DNA of 43,819 nt from Zelonia costaricensis (Eukaryota; Euglenozoa; Kinetoplastea; Trypanosomatida; Trypanosomatidae), in the NCBI GenBank assembly GCA_030849075.1, contig JASAOO010003375.1:5395-49213 (forward strand). Direction: 5' to 3'. The notes beneath the pieces are model-generated. The model was not told where the DNA came from. It worked only from the letters and a program-made list of their open reading frames with translations, and made no database searches. The stretch's first letter is position 1. Every line of letters starts with the position of its first letter. The position numbers and the translations under genes were made by a program. Below, piece by piece: positions 35,190 to 43,242 of this stretch.

Positions 35190-37976
35190 ATGCCTGGCGT
35201 GCCGAAGCGAATTGTGGTGGGCCCCACCACGTACGCGCACTTTCGGCACCGGCACCGCGACTACTACGCCCCCGCCTTCCTCTTCACCCCCAACCCGCAG
35301 GACGGCAACGCGGGCCGCCCCACACCCCCGTCGCCGGAGGAGTGCCCGCACGTCTGGCGCTACACCGTCTCCGGCGAGCACCACAACACCGTCTTCTTCT
35401 ACAACGCCGCGACGCGTGCGTCGGTCTGGTTGCTGCCGATTGTGCACCCCGACGGGCGCACGGAGCCGCTGGGTGAGGGCGAGGCGATGCGTGTGGTGGA
35501 CGACAGCAGCGACGAGGACGACGCTGAAGTCCCCGTTGCGGCAGCGACGCCGCGCGCGGCGGAAGCCAGTGCGGGGCCCTGCGCAGCCGCAGCACGTCGC
35601 GAGGGCTCGGAGAAGCTCGAGTATACGGCACGCCCGGCGCAGGACCCGAGCGGGGGACCGTCTTCAGCATCGCCGCGGCCAGCGGCTGCAGCAGTCACTT
35701 CTTCTCAGGCGAGCGAGTCCGGTGCCCCCTCAGAGGCCCGCGTGCAGGCGGCCGTGCAGCGTGCGCTGGAGGCGGAGTCGCAGCGCACCGCCATCACGCT
35801 GAGCACGAGTGCGCCGCTGTCGCCGTCGTCGTCGCCCCGACCGACCCTGCAGGACCGACTCGCCGCCTGGCGTGCCCGCCAGCGCGGCGAAAATGCGGGA
35901 CCGACGGCGTCAGTGGAGGACACCGCAGCGCCGCCCGCTCTCGTGAACGTGGGCACCGCAGCGCGTGCGTCGCCCCCGCCGGCTGCGGTGGACTCGCTCA
36001 GCTGTGTCGTGTCCCCACTGTCGGACAAGGAGAAGTCGCCACCGTCGACGCAGCTGCCGGCACAGCCTTCACCGTCACCCGCGCAGCCGGCGGCAGTGCC
36101 ATCTCGCGCAACATCCACGTCCACGCCGCCGCAGCACCACCGCCACGGCGAGGGACGCGTGCCCGATGCCGCAACGCCGGCCTCTCCGCCGCCACCTGAG
36201 CCCCAGCTGCCCACAGTGCAGGAACGTGAACTGGCGAGGGCCACCGCGCTGCTGCACCGGGAAAAGGTCGCGGCAGTGCTGCAGGAGCGGGCCGCGCTGG
36301 AGTGCCGACGCCGCGCGCTGGCTGTCGAGCAGGCGGAGGCGCAGGAGCGTGTGCGGCTTTCCGAGGCGCGCGCGGCGGCCGAAGGCGCACGCCTGCGGGA
36401 CGCAGAGCGCGCGGCCCTGGCGCAGGCGGAGAAGCGAGCCGCGCTAGAGGCGGCTGCGGCGACGCAATCGCGGGCAGACGAGATCAACGCGTACCTTGCG
36501 AAGCAGCAGGCACTCGAGGAGGCAGCAGAGGCCGTCGTTGCGGACTCGTTCACGTACGCCACTCGCATTGCAGCGCAGCTCACCGCGGCGGCCCCACGCC
36601 CCGAACACATTCGGGCGGCTGCGCTGCCGCAATCGCAGCCGGACGAAGGGGCGGAGCTCGAGCGTGCTCAGCCGCGGTTCCGGCCGCACCAGGTCGGCTC
36701 CATCGCCCCCCGCGTGGACGGGTCAGCGGTCCAACCGAACGGCGCCGCCGTCGTTTCCTCGTCGCCGCCAACGGCGCCGCAGCGCGTGCGCGAGCGCGTC
36801 GCCTACGCCGCGCCACATGTGTACGACGGCGAGGTGCTCACGTACCGCCCCAGCGCTCACTTCCAACGTCGCGACGCGGCGGTGTTCAACGGGCGTGGCG
36901 CGGCTGCCACGGCCCCTGCGGCGCTCAGCGCGGGCGGCACTCGCACGCCTTCGGGCCCCACACCCCCCATCGTGCTGGCCGCCACGCGTGACGGCGCCGG
37001 CACGCAGTACTACGACGCCGCCCAGGCGCACTTCTTCCGCGGCGCGTGGCGCGAGGACCGGCGCGATGGGGCCGGCGTGCTGTCGTTGCCATCGACGGCG
37101 GTGCAGGGGCGGTGGCGGGCCGACCAGTTGCAGGGGCCAGGCGTGCTGCAGACTCGCCGCAGCAAAGGCACCGTGACGTTCCAGTCAGGGAAACACACTA
37201 ACTACGCAAGCGGCGCCGGAGCGGGCGCCGCGGCAGCGACAGGACAGTCGCACTCGCCGCACCGAAGCGCCATACCGGCGACGGCAGTCTCCGCCCGGGA
37301 TGACGTGGCGGCGGACACGACGACCGTCACCGGCAACGCTGTGGTGGAGCTCGACACGGGGGCCCTTTTCGCCGGGGCTCTGAAGGAGGGCCGCGTGCGC
37401 GCCCCGTACGTGCTGCAGCTCGGACAGGGAGACTACATTGAGTGGCTCGGTGCCTCTGGTGCTGCACCCCCAGCGGCAGCCAGCGGCAGCGGCAGTGGCG
37501 TGTCCGCGCAGCTGGTGACGCGTACCCCACCGCGTCGGCGCAGAGGTGCCTCAGTCATTTCCTCCTCTCCATCGCCGGCTCAGTCGCAGCCCGGCACGGG
37601 GGAGTGCCGCATTCGATTTCGGAACGAGGACACGTACGTCGGTCACGTGAAGGACTTCCGACTGCACGGCTTCGGCTACTACCGCTTCGCCGAGGACGGA
37701 CACTCGTACACGGGCCGCTTCGATGATGGGCTGCCGCACGGGGAAGGCCTGCTGATCTGCGCCAATGGGAACGTGTACCGCGGGGGATTCGCTGAGGGTC
37801 GCTTTGAGGGGCGCGGCTCGTACGCGTCCAAGGCGGGCGGCTACGTGTACGAGGGGGACTGGGTGGCTGGCGAGATGGAGGGTGCGGGGTCCATTGCCTT
37901 CGCCAACGGGGACGTGTGGCAGGGAACGTTCAAGGGCAGCCAACGTGTGGCGGGGTCGTACACAACACTGGCGTAG
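35190..37976 (+). CDS. WW-domain and MORN-repeat protein, 928 aa
   Basis: The frame is open upstream through the CA repeat; the ATG at 35190 begins after the acceptor. Residues about 53-83 form a recognisable WW domain: Trp56 (VWRYTVSGEHHN), then the aromatic strand VFFYNAATRASVW with Trp80 and the closing Pro83, matching the YYxNxxTxxSxWxxP signature; these modules bind proline-rich peptides. Residues about 95-345 are disordered, Ala/Pro/Ser-rich. About 345-455 is a Glu/Arg/Ala coiled coil (ERELARATALLHREKVAAVL and onward). Two degenerate MORN units are at about 606-660 (HFFRGAWREDRRDGAGVLSL), and four to five good ones at 815-928 (TYVGHVKDFRLHGFGYYRF, SYTGRFDDGLPHGEGLL, VYRGGFAEGRFEGRGSY, VYEGDWVAGEMEGAGSI, VWQGTFKGSQRVAG). 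MORN proteins often sit at membrane-cytoskeleton junctions, flagellar necks or axonemes. The specific role is unknown. Confidence 0.88.
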   Translation: MPGVPKRIVVGPTTYAHFRHRHRDYYAPAFLFTPNPQDGNAGRPTPPSPEECPHVWRYTVSGEHHNTVFFYNAATRASVWLLPIVHPDGRTEPLGEGEAMRVVDDSSDEDDAEVPVAAATPRAAEASAGPCAAAARREGSEKLEYTARPAQDPSGGPSSASPRPAAAAVTSSQASESGAPSEARVQAAVQRALEAESQRTAITLSTSAPLSPSSSPRPTLQDRLAAWRARQRGENAGPTASVEDTAAPPALVNVGTAARASPPPAAVDSLSCVVSPLSDKEKSPPSTQLPAQPSPSPAQPAAVPSRATSTSTPPQHHRHGEGRVPDAATPASPPPPEPQLPTVQERELARATALLHREKVAAVLQERAALECRRRALAVEQAEAQERVRLSEARAAAEGARLRDAERAALAQAEKRAALEAAAATQSRADEINAYLAKQQALEEAAEAVVADSFTYATRIAAQLTAAAPRPEHIRAAALPQSQPDEGAELERAQPRFRPHQVGSIAPRVDGSAVQPNGAAVVSSSPPTAPQRVRERVAYAAPHVYDGEVLTYRPSAHFQRRDAAVFNGRGAAATAPAALSAGGTRTPSGPTPPIVLAATRDGAGTQYYDAAQAHFFRGAWREDRRDGAGVLSLPSTAVQGRWRADQLQGPGVLQTRRSKGTVTFQSGKHTNYASGAGAGAAAATGQSHSPHRSAIPATAVSARDDVAADTTTVTGNAVVELDTGALFAGALKEGRVRAPYVLQLGQGDYIEWLGASGAAPPAAASGSGSGVSAQLVTRTPPRRRRGASVISSSPSPAQSQPGTGECRIRFRNEDTYVGHVKDFRLHGFGYYRFAEDGHSYTGRFDDGLPHGEGLLICANGNVYRGGFAEGRFEGRGSYASKAGGYVYEGDWVAGEMEGAGSIAFANGDVWQGTFKGSQRVAGSYTTLA

Positions 37977-38752
37977 TGGGCAACAAGCTGAATGGGAGCT
38001 GCGTCGCGGGGTCCTCCACTTGAATGCGCTGTGCGTTGCAGCAGACTCTCTCTCCTCCACCTCGCGCCCTCCTGTCCTCCTGCTTGCTACCACCGCCCTC
38101 ACCCCCCCCCCCCCATGGAAAAGGGGTCCGAGCGGGGGGCTGCTGCAACTCCCGTTCTGAACTCCTCCCTTAACCTCTTCGTTTCCATCCTCACCTACGG
38201 TCGCTTCGTACCCCGATGCCGCCATCGCCTTGAACGAGAAGTCGTGACACACTGGACAACGTGACGACCACGCCGCTGTCACGTGGCTGCACCCAACGCT
38301 GGACAACGCAGGGACGAAGGAAATTGGAAACAAACAGAAAGCGACGACTGCGCTTCACCTTTCAGCACCGCGTGGATGCCGCTTGCAGCAGCGATGGCGA
38401 TCTAGTGGAATCGATGACGTTGGCTTCACGTCCCGTGCTGCTGCCGCTCCTGCTGCTTGTCGACGTCCGACGCGACACCCTTCCTCAATGCGCTCTGCTC
38501 CTCCACCGCCTCCCTCGTCTCCCCGCCTTCAAGCTCACGCGTCTGCTGGCTCCTCCTTCGTCGTCGTCCTGCGTTGCTTTGGAGCGCTGCCGCCACGGCG
38601 CCACCTTCGACGTTGTGGCACCTGTGCGCACCTCAGCGAGGAAACCCACAAACACCCCCACGCATACAGCGCGGGGACACCTACGCACGGCCACCCTCTA
38701 GATCACACCTCAGGTTCTCAGCCCCCGACACGCCACTTCCTGGTGGGGCACG
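37977..38752 (+). other. Intergenic region
   Basis: There is no supported gene apart from the next start. C14 (38101-38114) follows CT-rich sequence. A pyrimidine-rich stretch (38497-38530) with AG at 38532-38533, or one at 38551-38580 with AG at 38583-38584, could serve the next gene (5' UTR about 170-220 bases). Overlapping frames such as 38383-39135 are shadows. Confidence 0.5.
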
Positions 38753-39187
38753 ATGGGCTACACCCGCGAGCGGACGAACCGCCACTTCTTCTTGGCCCGC
38801 GCGAACGCCTTCTTCTCTCGCCTCCCCATCGCCCGCATCCAGCGCGCGCTCGCCATGGAGGCGATCAAGAAGGGCTCGATGCGGCCGTGGAAGCACAGCA
38901 AGGAGCAGGTGATCGGCTCCCCCATCACGTGCAACTTCGACTACAACCCGCGGCCCGTCCGCCTGATTGGCACGATCATGGACGCCCACACCGAGGAGAC
39001 GAGCATCAAGGGTGGGCTGAAGGTGTACGCGCGGAACGAGGAGGCCAACATGATGCTCTGGATCCCTGCCGGCAACCCAAAGCTCAAGTACGAGGTCACC
39101 TCCGCCAAGGGCAGCTTCGAGCACTATCTCGATGAGCGGAGCAAGTGGGACGAGGCGTGGCTGACGGGGCGCGCTCGCATGAAGTAG
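38753..39187 (+). CDS. Small basic conserved-looking protein, 144 aa
   Basis: No family is recognised with confidence. The N-terminus (GYTRERTNRHFFLARANAFF, then SRLPIARIQRALAM) is basic, aromatic and poor in acids, compatible with a mitochondrial or ribosomal protein. The middle (IGSPITCNFDYNPRPVRLIG, then TIMDAHTEET, then GGLKVYARNEEANMMLWIPAGN) has alternating short strands with aromatic and charged residues, suggesting a compact beta-rich fold. The end is Lys/Arg-rich (WLTGRARMK). No cysteine pair and no membrane segment are seen. The density of G/C-ending codons and even composition leave little doubt that it is expressed. A small subunit of a mitochondrial complex such as the mitoribosome would fit, but that is only a guess from its composition. 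A second Met in frame (residue 35) is a possible alternative start. Confidence 0.75.
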   Translation: MGYTRERTNRHFFLARANAFFSRLPIARIQRALAMEAIKKGSMRPWKHSKEQVIGSPITCNFDYNPRPVRLIGTIMDAHTEETSIKGGLKVYARNEEANMMLWIPAGNPKLKYEVTSAKGSFEHYLDERSKWDEAWLTGRARMK

Positions 39188-39236
39188 CCACTGTCGCAGG
39201 CGGGACGATGCAGAGCGCAATGGACCTCTCTTTGAT

Positions 39237-39254
39237 GTGTGTGTGTGTGTGTGT
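39237..39254. repeat. (TG)n repeat
   Basis: Nine TG units lie about 50 bases after the stop codon at 39187. Confidence 0.9.
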
Positions 39255-39372
39255 TTGCTTGTTTGCGTGTGTTGCGGTGTAAGTGTTTGTCACAGGTTAT
39301 GCACCAGCTCAAACAGAAAAGTGTCGCGACGAAAACAGAGAGAAAGGAGAGCCCACTTGCGTTGGCTGATAT

Positions 39373-39392
39373 TGGTGGTGGTGGTGGTGGTA
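39373..39392. repeat. (GGT)n trinucleotide repeat
   Basis: Six to seven GGT units lie in the 3' flank of the 144-aa gene. No frame through it looks coding. Confidence 0.85.
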
Positions 39393-40106
39393 GTCGCTCA
39401 TGACCTCTCTGCCCACCCCCGTTCTTCTTGGAGGGTGGTGAGGTGTGAGCAGGCGTCACATGACGTTGCCGCACGGCGGCTTCCGGACTTTCAAAGCGGG
39501 ACGGGTGGCGCCGACCGCCGCGTGGGGCCACACACGTGACACCCGTGCATCAACGTCCACAACGAACACACACACACACAGACACGAGCACAAAGCTGGT
39601 TCATGGCATTCACAGATCCATCATCCCTCACTCTCCTCTACCTTTCAACATCTCACCTTTGCACCCGCGCAGGTCTGTAAGTGTGCACCAGCGACGCTGC
39701 CGTTCGCCAAGCACACAAAATAGAAAAAAAAGGAGCCACGAGCCAGCGAGCCCGCTCACACATCCATACACGCGCAGACACGCAGGCGCACGGACGCACA
39801 GATACGCCAACGCAGTAGGGTCTGACACGGTCGCCTTTGGGACTGCACTACCGTGTGTGTGTGTTGGTGTGTGTGTGTGCGTCGCCTCGTCGTAAGGGGC
39901 AGACGCCCTTTGTGCTGGAACCATCATCATCTTCTTTCGGGGCCTCACCCGCTTCCTCCACTCGGCCTTCCTGTCTTCCCTTTTTTTGGGGGAGAACTGC
40001 GGACGCGGCGTGCGTCTCTGCGCTTCGTGCGTTCCTCTAGCGTGCCGCGCCCCTCTCTGTCGTGCCTCGTGTAACGTTCCACCTCCCCACACGACTCTCG
40101 CTAGCC

Positions 40107-40805
40107 ATGCCACCGGTGACGGATATGCAGGAGATGGAGATGGAGATGGTGCAGGGTATGTACGACACGTACGAGCTGCTCTCCGACGACCCGCCGTCCT
40201 ACTCCGTTGCCCTCGCTGCCACGGACGAGGAGCCGCCGCAGCTCAAGGTCACCATTACGTACCCGACTGAGGACTACCCCGAGTTGGCGCCGTGCGCCGT
40301 CGCCGTGGAGTGCATCGCCAAGGCACGCCGCATCCAGGTCGGCGCCATCATGAAGCAGGTCGCCATGACGTGCGAGGAGAACATCGGCATGCACAGTGCC
40401 GTGCTCGTGCTGCAGCAGGTTCAAGAGTTCCTCATGCACGCCGTGGCCGAGGAGGAGAAGGCGGACCTGCTGCGGCGCGGCGAGGTGATTGCCGCGGAGG
40501 CGGCGAAGCGGCACGGCGTGCTGGAGGAGGACCCGACGATTCGCCTCGGCACGGCGGTGACGCGGGAGCTGTTCGATGAGTGGAGCCACAAGCACAACGC
40601 CGAAAAGGCGAAGGCGCGGGCGGAGCGGGACAAGAAGGAGGCGAAGGTGTCTGCCTCGAAGCTGTCGGGCCGCCAGCTCTGGGACCACAGCCTCAAGTCG
40701 GCCGACTGGGCCCTGTTTGGCGGCGAGGCGGACGAGGACGGCGGCGAGGACGTCGACTTCGGCGAGATGCAGGACCTCGACGAAGACGAGTTCGATCTTG
40801 AGTAA
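40107..40805 (+). CDS. RWDD1: RWD-domain protein of the RWDD1/GIR2 (DFRP2) family
   Basis: This 232-aa protein matches RWDD1 (yeast Gir2), which partners the DRG2/Rbg2 translational GTPase and also links to GCN1. Residues 5-115 form the RWD domain: QEMEMEMVQGMYDTYELLSD at the start, PPSYSVAL, then TITYPTEDYPELAP with the YPxxxP motif at 52-62, and CEENIGMHSAVLVLQQVQEFL (human has AEENLGMVMIFTLVTAVQEKL). The C-terminal tail matches the DFRP region: LGTAVTRELFDEWSHKHNAE (human GTPVTIENFLNWKAKFDAE), KLSGRQLWDHSL, and an acidic end EMQDLDEDEFDLE (human EMDDLELEDDED). Length is close to human (243 aa). The frame is open upstream to 40062 but the ATG at 40107 starts the conserved domain. It is presumably cytosolic, in ribosome-associated translation control. 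Confidence 0.93.
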   Translation: MPPVTDMQEMEMEMVQGMYDTYELLSDDPPSYSVALAATDEEPPQLKVTITYPTEDYPELAPCAVAVECIAKARRIQVGAIMKQVAMTCEENIGMHSAVLVLQQVQEFLMHAVAEEEKADLLRRGEVIAAEAAKRHGVLEEDPTIRLGTAVTRELFDEWSHKHNAEKAKARAERDKKEAKVSASKLSGRQLWDHSLKSADWALFGGEADEDGGEDVDFGEMQDLDEDEFDLE

Positions 40806-41679
40806 CGCGTGTAACGGTGCTCGTTTTGGCGTGTCTGTGTGTGTGTGTGTGTGTGCTTGCTTGTGCTCGTGTTTGTGTGTGTGAGGCATTGGCGTCCTGC
40901 TTGAGTGTGTGTGCGTGTCTGTGTTGAGGAAGTGCTCTCCTTTCGCTGGCGGAGGTGGTGCGTCTCTGGGTGGGGGGGGGTGGGGAGGTGCTGAGAGAGC
41001 AACCAGTCGCATCGCACATTGTCGGCATCGCTGGCGTGGTCTCTGTACCATCACACCTTCTCTAACTCGCCTGCGCCCCCCCCTCCCTCCGTCTCGCCCC
41101 ACACTTCTTTGAATTGAGCTAACGTAACCGGGCTACGCATGCGCCGCCCCCTCCCCCTCCTCCCTCCCCCTTTTCGCCTGCCACCACGTCAAACACGCAA
41201 CTACCCGCCTTCGCGAAACACACAAAAAAAGACTAGTCGATACCCCCTTGCAAGGAAAAAAGAAACAAAGCGCACAACAACACACCGTGGAGGGCGACGC
41301 TAGTGGGATGTGCTGATGTGCCACTTGTGCGTGGAGATGGTCCTCGAAGCTGTGACATGGACCGCGACTTGGAAATAGGGTGAGACTCCCTTCGCCATCG
41401 GTCGTCCATCTCCTTGGCCCGCGCTCTCGCGCTGCCAAGCACATCTGCACAGTGAACACGATATCACCGCGCAGTTGTCCCCCAACGTCTCAACTCGCAC
41501 ACCGTTTTCTCTTTTTTTGGGGGGCTTCTCCACGTTTCGGTTCTCTCGATGTCAGTCTTGCCATTGAAGTTACAGTGACGCTGACCCGCTCGTGTGCAGT
41601 CCGTACTGTGCAGCAGCGCACGCCTCGGCTGCACGCGCACCTGCACCGCAGCCAGTCCTCACGTGACGAACCTCCTTCG
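40806..41679 (+). other. Intergenic region
   Basis: There is no supported gene. TG repeats (40836-40854 and about 40870-40922), G8 (40972-40980), CT/C-rich tracts (41078-41106 and 41144-41176), A7 (41223-41229) and T8-G6 (41511-41524) are present. A late pyrimidine-rich stretch (about 41500-41548) with AG at 41554-41555 would give a 125-base 5' UTR for the J-protein gene. Confidence 0.55.
40836..40854. repeat. (TG)n repeat
   Basis: A TG repeat beginning 31 bases after the RWDD1 stop codon, with more TG-rich sequence to about 40922. Confidence 0.9.
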
Positions 41680-43242
41680 ATGGCCCTTCGCCCCTGGTAT
41701 GGCGGCACCGGTGGCAACGCCGCCACGGCCGCCTCGGTGCTCCGCCGCGGCACGGTGCGGCTTCAGCGCCGCAGCTTCCAAACCATTCAACGCGGCCACG
41801 ACCGCCCGCGAGAGTCCCTCTACGACATGCTCGGATTCTCCGGTGACGGCGAGGCACGCCGAGTGCGACGCACGCCAACCGAGCTGCGGCAGGCGCTGCT
41901 GCGGCGCGTGGAAGAGCTGCGCGACCCCGCGCACGACGCAGTGGACCGCGAGCGCTTGACAGCGCTGAAGGAGGCCTACACGCTGCTGCAGGAAGACGGC
42001 TTCCGTGCCCGCTACGCAAGCCACCACTACGCCTCCAACGATGCTCAGCTGCACGTGCTGTGCGACGGCGGGCAGGTTGCCGCGAACTTCAACCCGGAGC
42101 ACCAGCAGTTCACCTACGTCGACCACGCCATCGACCGCGACGGCGCGAGCGGGTTAAGCAATGGCAATGGGAGGAGTGGCGCCGCGCTGTCCAGTGGTGC
42201 GTTGGGTGGCGGCGCCGAGGCCCCCACTGCGGAGGCGCTGCGCGACGCGTTCCACAACGCCACCGGCGCCGGCGACGGCTCCAGCGCGTCCTCGGCTGCC
42301 GGTGCGACGGCCTTCAAGGCAGCCGACGCGGCAGGGCCGCAGAAGGGCGCGGACATCACGCACCTCCTGCGTCTCACTCTCGAACAGAGCTTGGTGGGGT
42401 GCAGCGTGGAGGTGGAGCTGCAGAAGAACGTGCGGTGCGCGACGTGCCGCGGGTCCGGGCGGCAGCGACTCCGCACCCCCCGAAAGTGTCCGCAGTGCCT
42501 CGGCCGCGGCTCGGCGCACCTGCCCAGCGCCACGTACCATGTGGAGCGGCGCTGCCTGTACTGCGGTGGGGAGGGCACCGTGCCGCCCCCGCCGTGCCGC
42601 GCCTGCGAGGGCCGCGGGGTGCACGTGCTGGCGGCGGCACGGGCACCGGTCACGGTCCCGGCTGGCACGCTGAGCAACTCCCTCTTCCGCCTGCGCCACC
42701 ACGGCCACGACGGCGTGCGCGGCGGCCACGCGGGCGATCTTCTTGTCACGGTGATGGTCAGCGAGCATCGCCACTTCTTCCGCCACCCGGAGCGGACGCA
42801 CGAGCTGCACGCGATGCTGCCGCTTCCGCTCTCGACGGCTCTCCTCGGGGGGCGGGTGCGTGCCCCGACACTGCACGGGCACGGCACCGTCCACGTTCCG
42901 CCGTGTGTGCGCAACGGGCAGCCGCTGCCGCTGAGCGTGTACGGGGTGCCCGGGACGATCGATGCCGCAGCGGCAGCACAGGGTACCCCGCACACCATCA
43001 TCTACCACGCCCTGGTGATGATTCCAAAGGTGGACGACTTGTCAGGGCGACAGCGGGCGGCGCTTCGGGCGTACGACCAGGAGCACCCCGACGCCGAGGT
43101 AGCGGTTGGGTGTGGCGTAGAAGGAGGCGCACGCGACGCGGCGGCGGCTACATCGACGGCGTCCGAGGCGCCGTCACGTGCGGCGATGATGGAGAGCTGC
43201 GCGGTGCTCAAGGACGCCTACAAGCACTGGTTCACTGCGTAG
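41680..43242 (+). CDS. Type-I DnaJ-like protein lacking HPD, probably mitochondrial
   Basis: This 520-aa protein has the DnaJ/HSP40 type-I layout. The N-terminus (about 1-40) is Arg/Ala/Ser/Gly-rich with few acids, suited to mitochondrial import. Residues about 45-108 resemble a J-domain (ESLYDMLGFSGD, then ELRQALLRRVEELRDPAHDA, then ALKEAYTLLQEDGFRARYAS) but the HPD tripeptide needed to stimulate HSP70 is absent; the equivalent loop reads RDPAHDAVD. A low-complexity stretch (about 145-225) replaces the Gly/Phe region. A complete zinc-finger domain follows with four CxxCxGxG repeats: CATCRGSG (253), CPQCLGRG (270), CLYCGGEG (292) and CRACEGRG (306). The C-terminal substrate-binding domains carry VPAGTLSNSLFRLRHHGHDG, GDLLVTVMVSEHRHFFR and LPLPLSTALLGG, all standard DnaJ landmarks. 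The family normally recruits HSP70 to unfolded clients; here that link may be altered. The start is the first ATG after the acceptor at 41554-41555. Confidence 0.88.
   Translation: MALRPWYGGTGGNAATAASVLRRGTVRLQRRSFQTIQRGHDRPRESLYDMLGFSGDGEARRVRRTPTELRQALLRRVEELRDPAHDAVDRERLTALKEAYTLLQEDGFRARYASHHYASNDAQLHVLCDGGQVAANFNPEHQQFTYVDHAIDRDGASGLSNGNGRSGAALSSGALGGGAEAPTAEALRDAFHNATGAGDGSSASSAAGATAFKAADAAGPQKGADITHLLRLTLEQSLVGCSVEVELQKNVRCATCRGSGRQRLRTPRKCPQCLGRGSAHLPSATYHVERRCLYCGGEGTVPPPPCRACEGRGVHVLAAARAPVTVPAGTLSNSLFRLRHHGHDGVRGGHAGDLLVTVMVSEHRHFFRHPERTHELHAMLPLPLSTALLGGRVRAPTLHGHGTVHVPPCVRNGQPLPLSVYGVPGTIDAAAAAQGTPHTIIYHALVMIPKVDDLSGRQRAALRAYDQEHPDAEVAVGCGVEGGARDAAAATSTASEAPSRAAMMESCAVLKDAYKHWFTA

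Larger units (their letters stand above)
39188..40106 (+). other. Long intergenic region (0.92 kb)
   Basis: There is no supported gene. A TG repeat (39237-39254), a GGT repeat (39373-39392), a CA repeat (39566-39582), A8 (39723-39731) and a second TG-rich stretch (39852-39880) are present. Pyrimidine tracts are at 39622-39660 (AG at 39671-39672) and 39953-39987, with T7 (AG at 39993-39994; 5' UTR 113 bases). TTCCTCTAG ending at 40040 is a third candidate. Confidence 0.55.
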
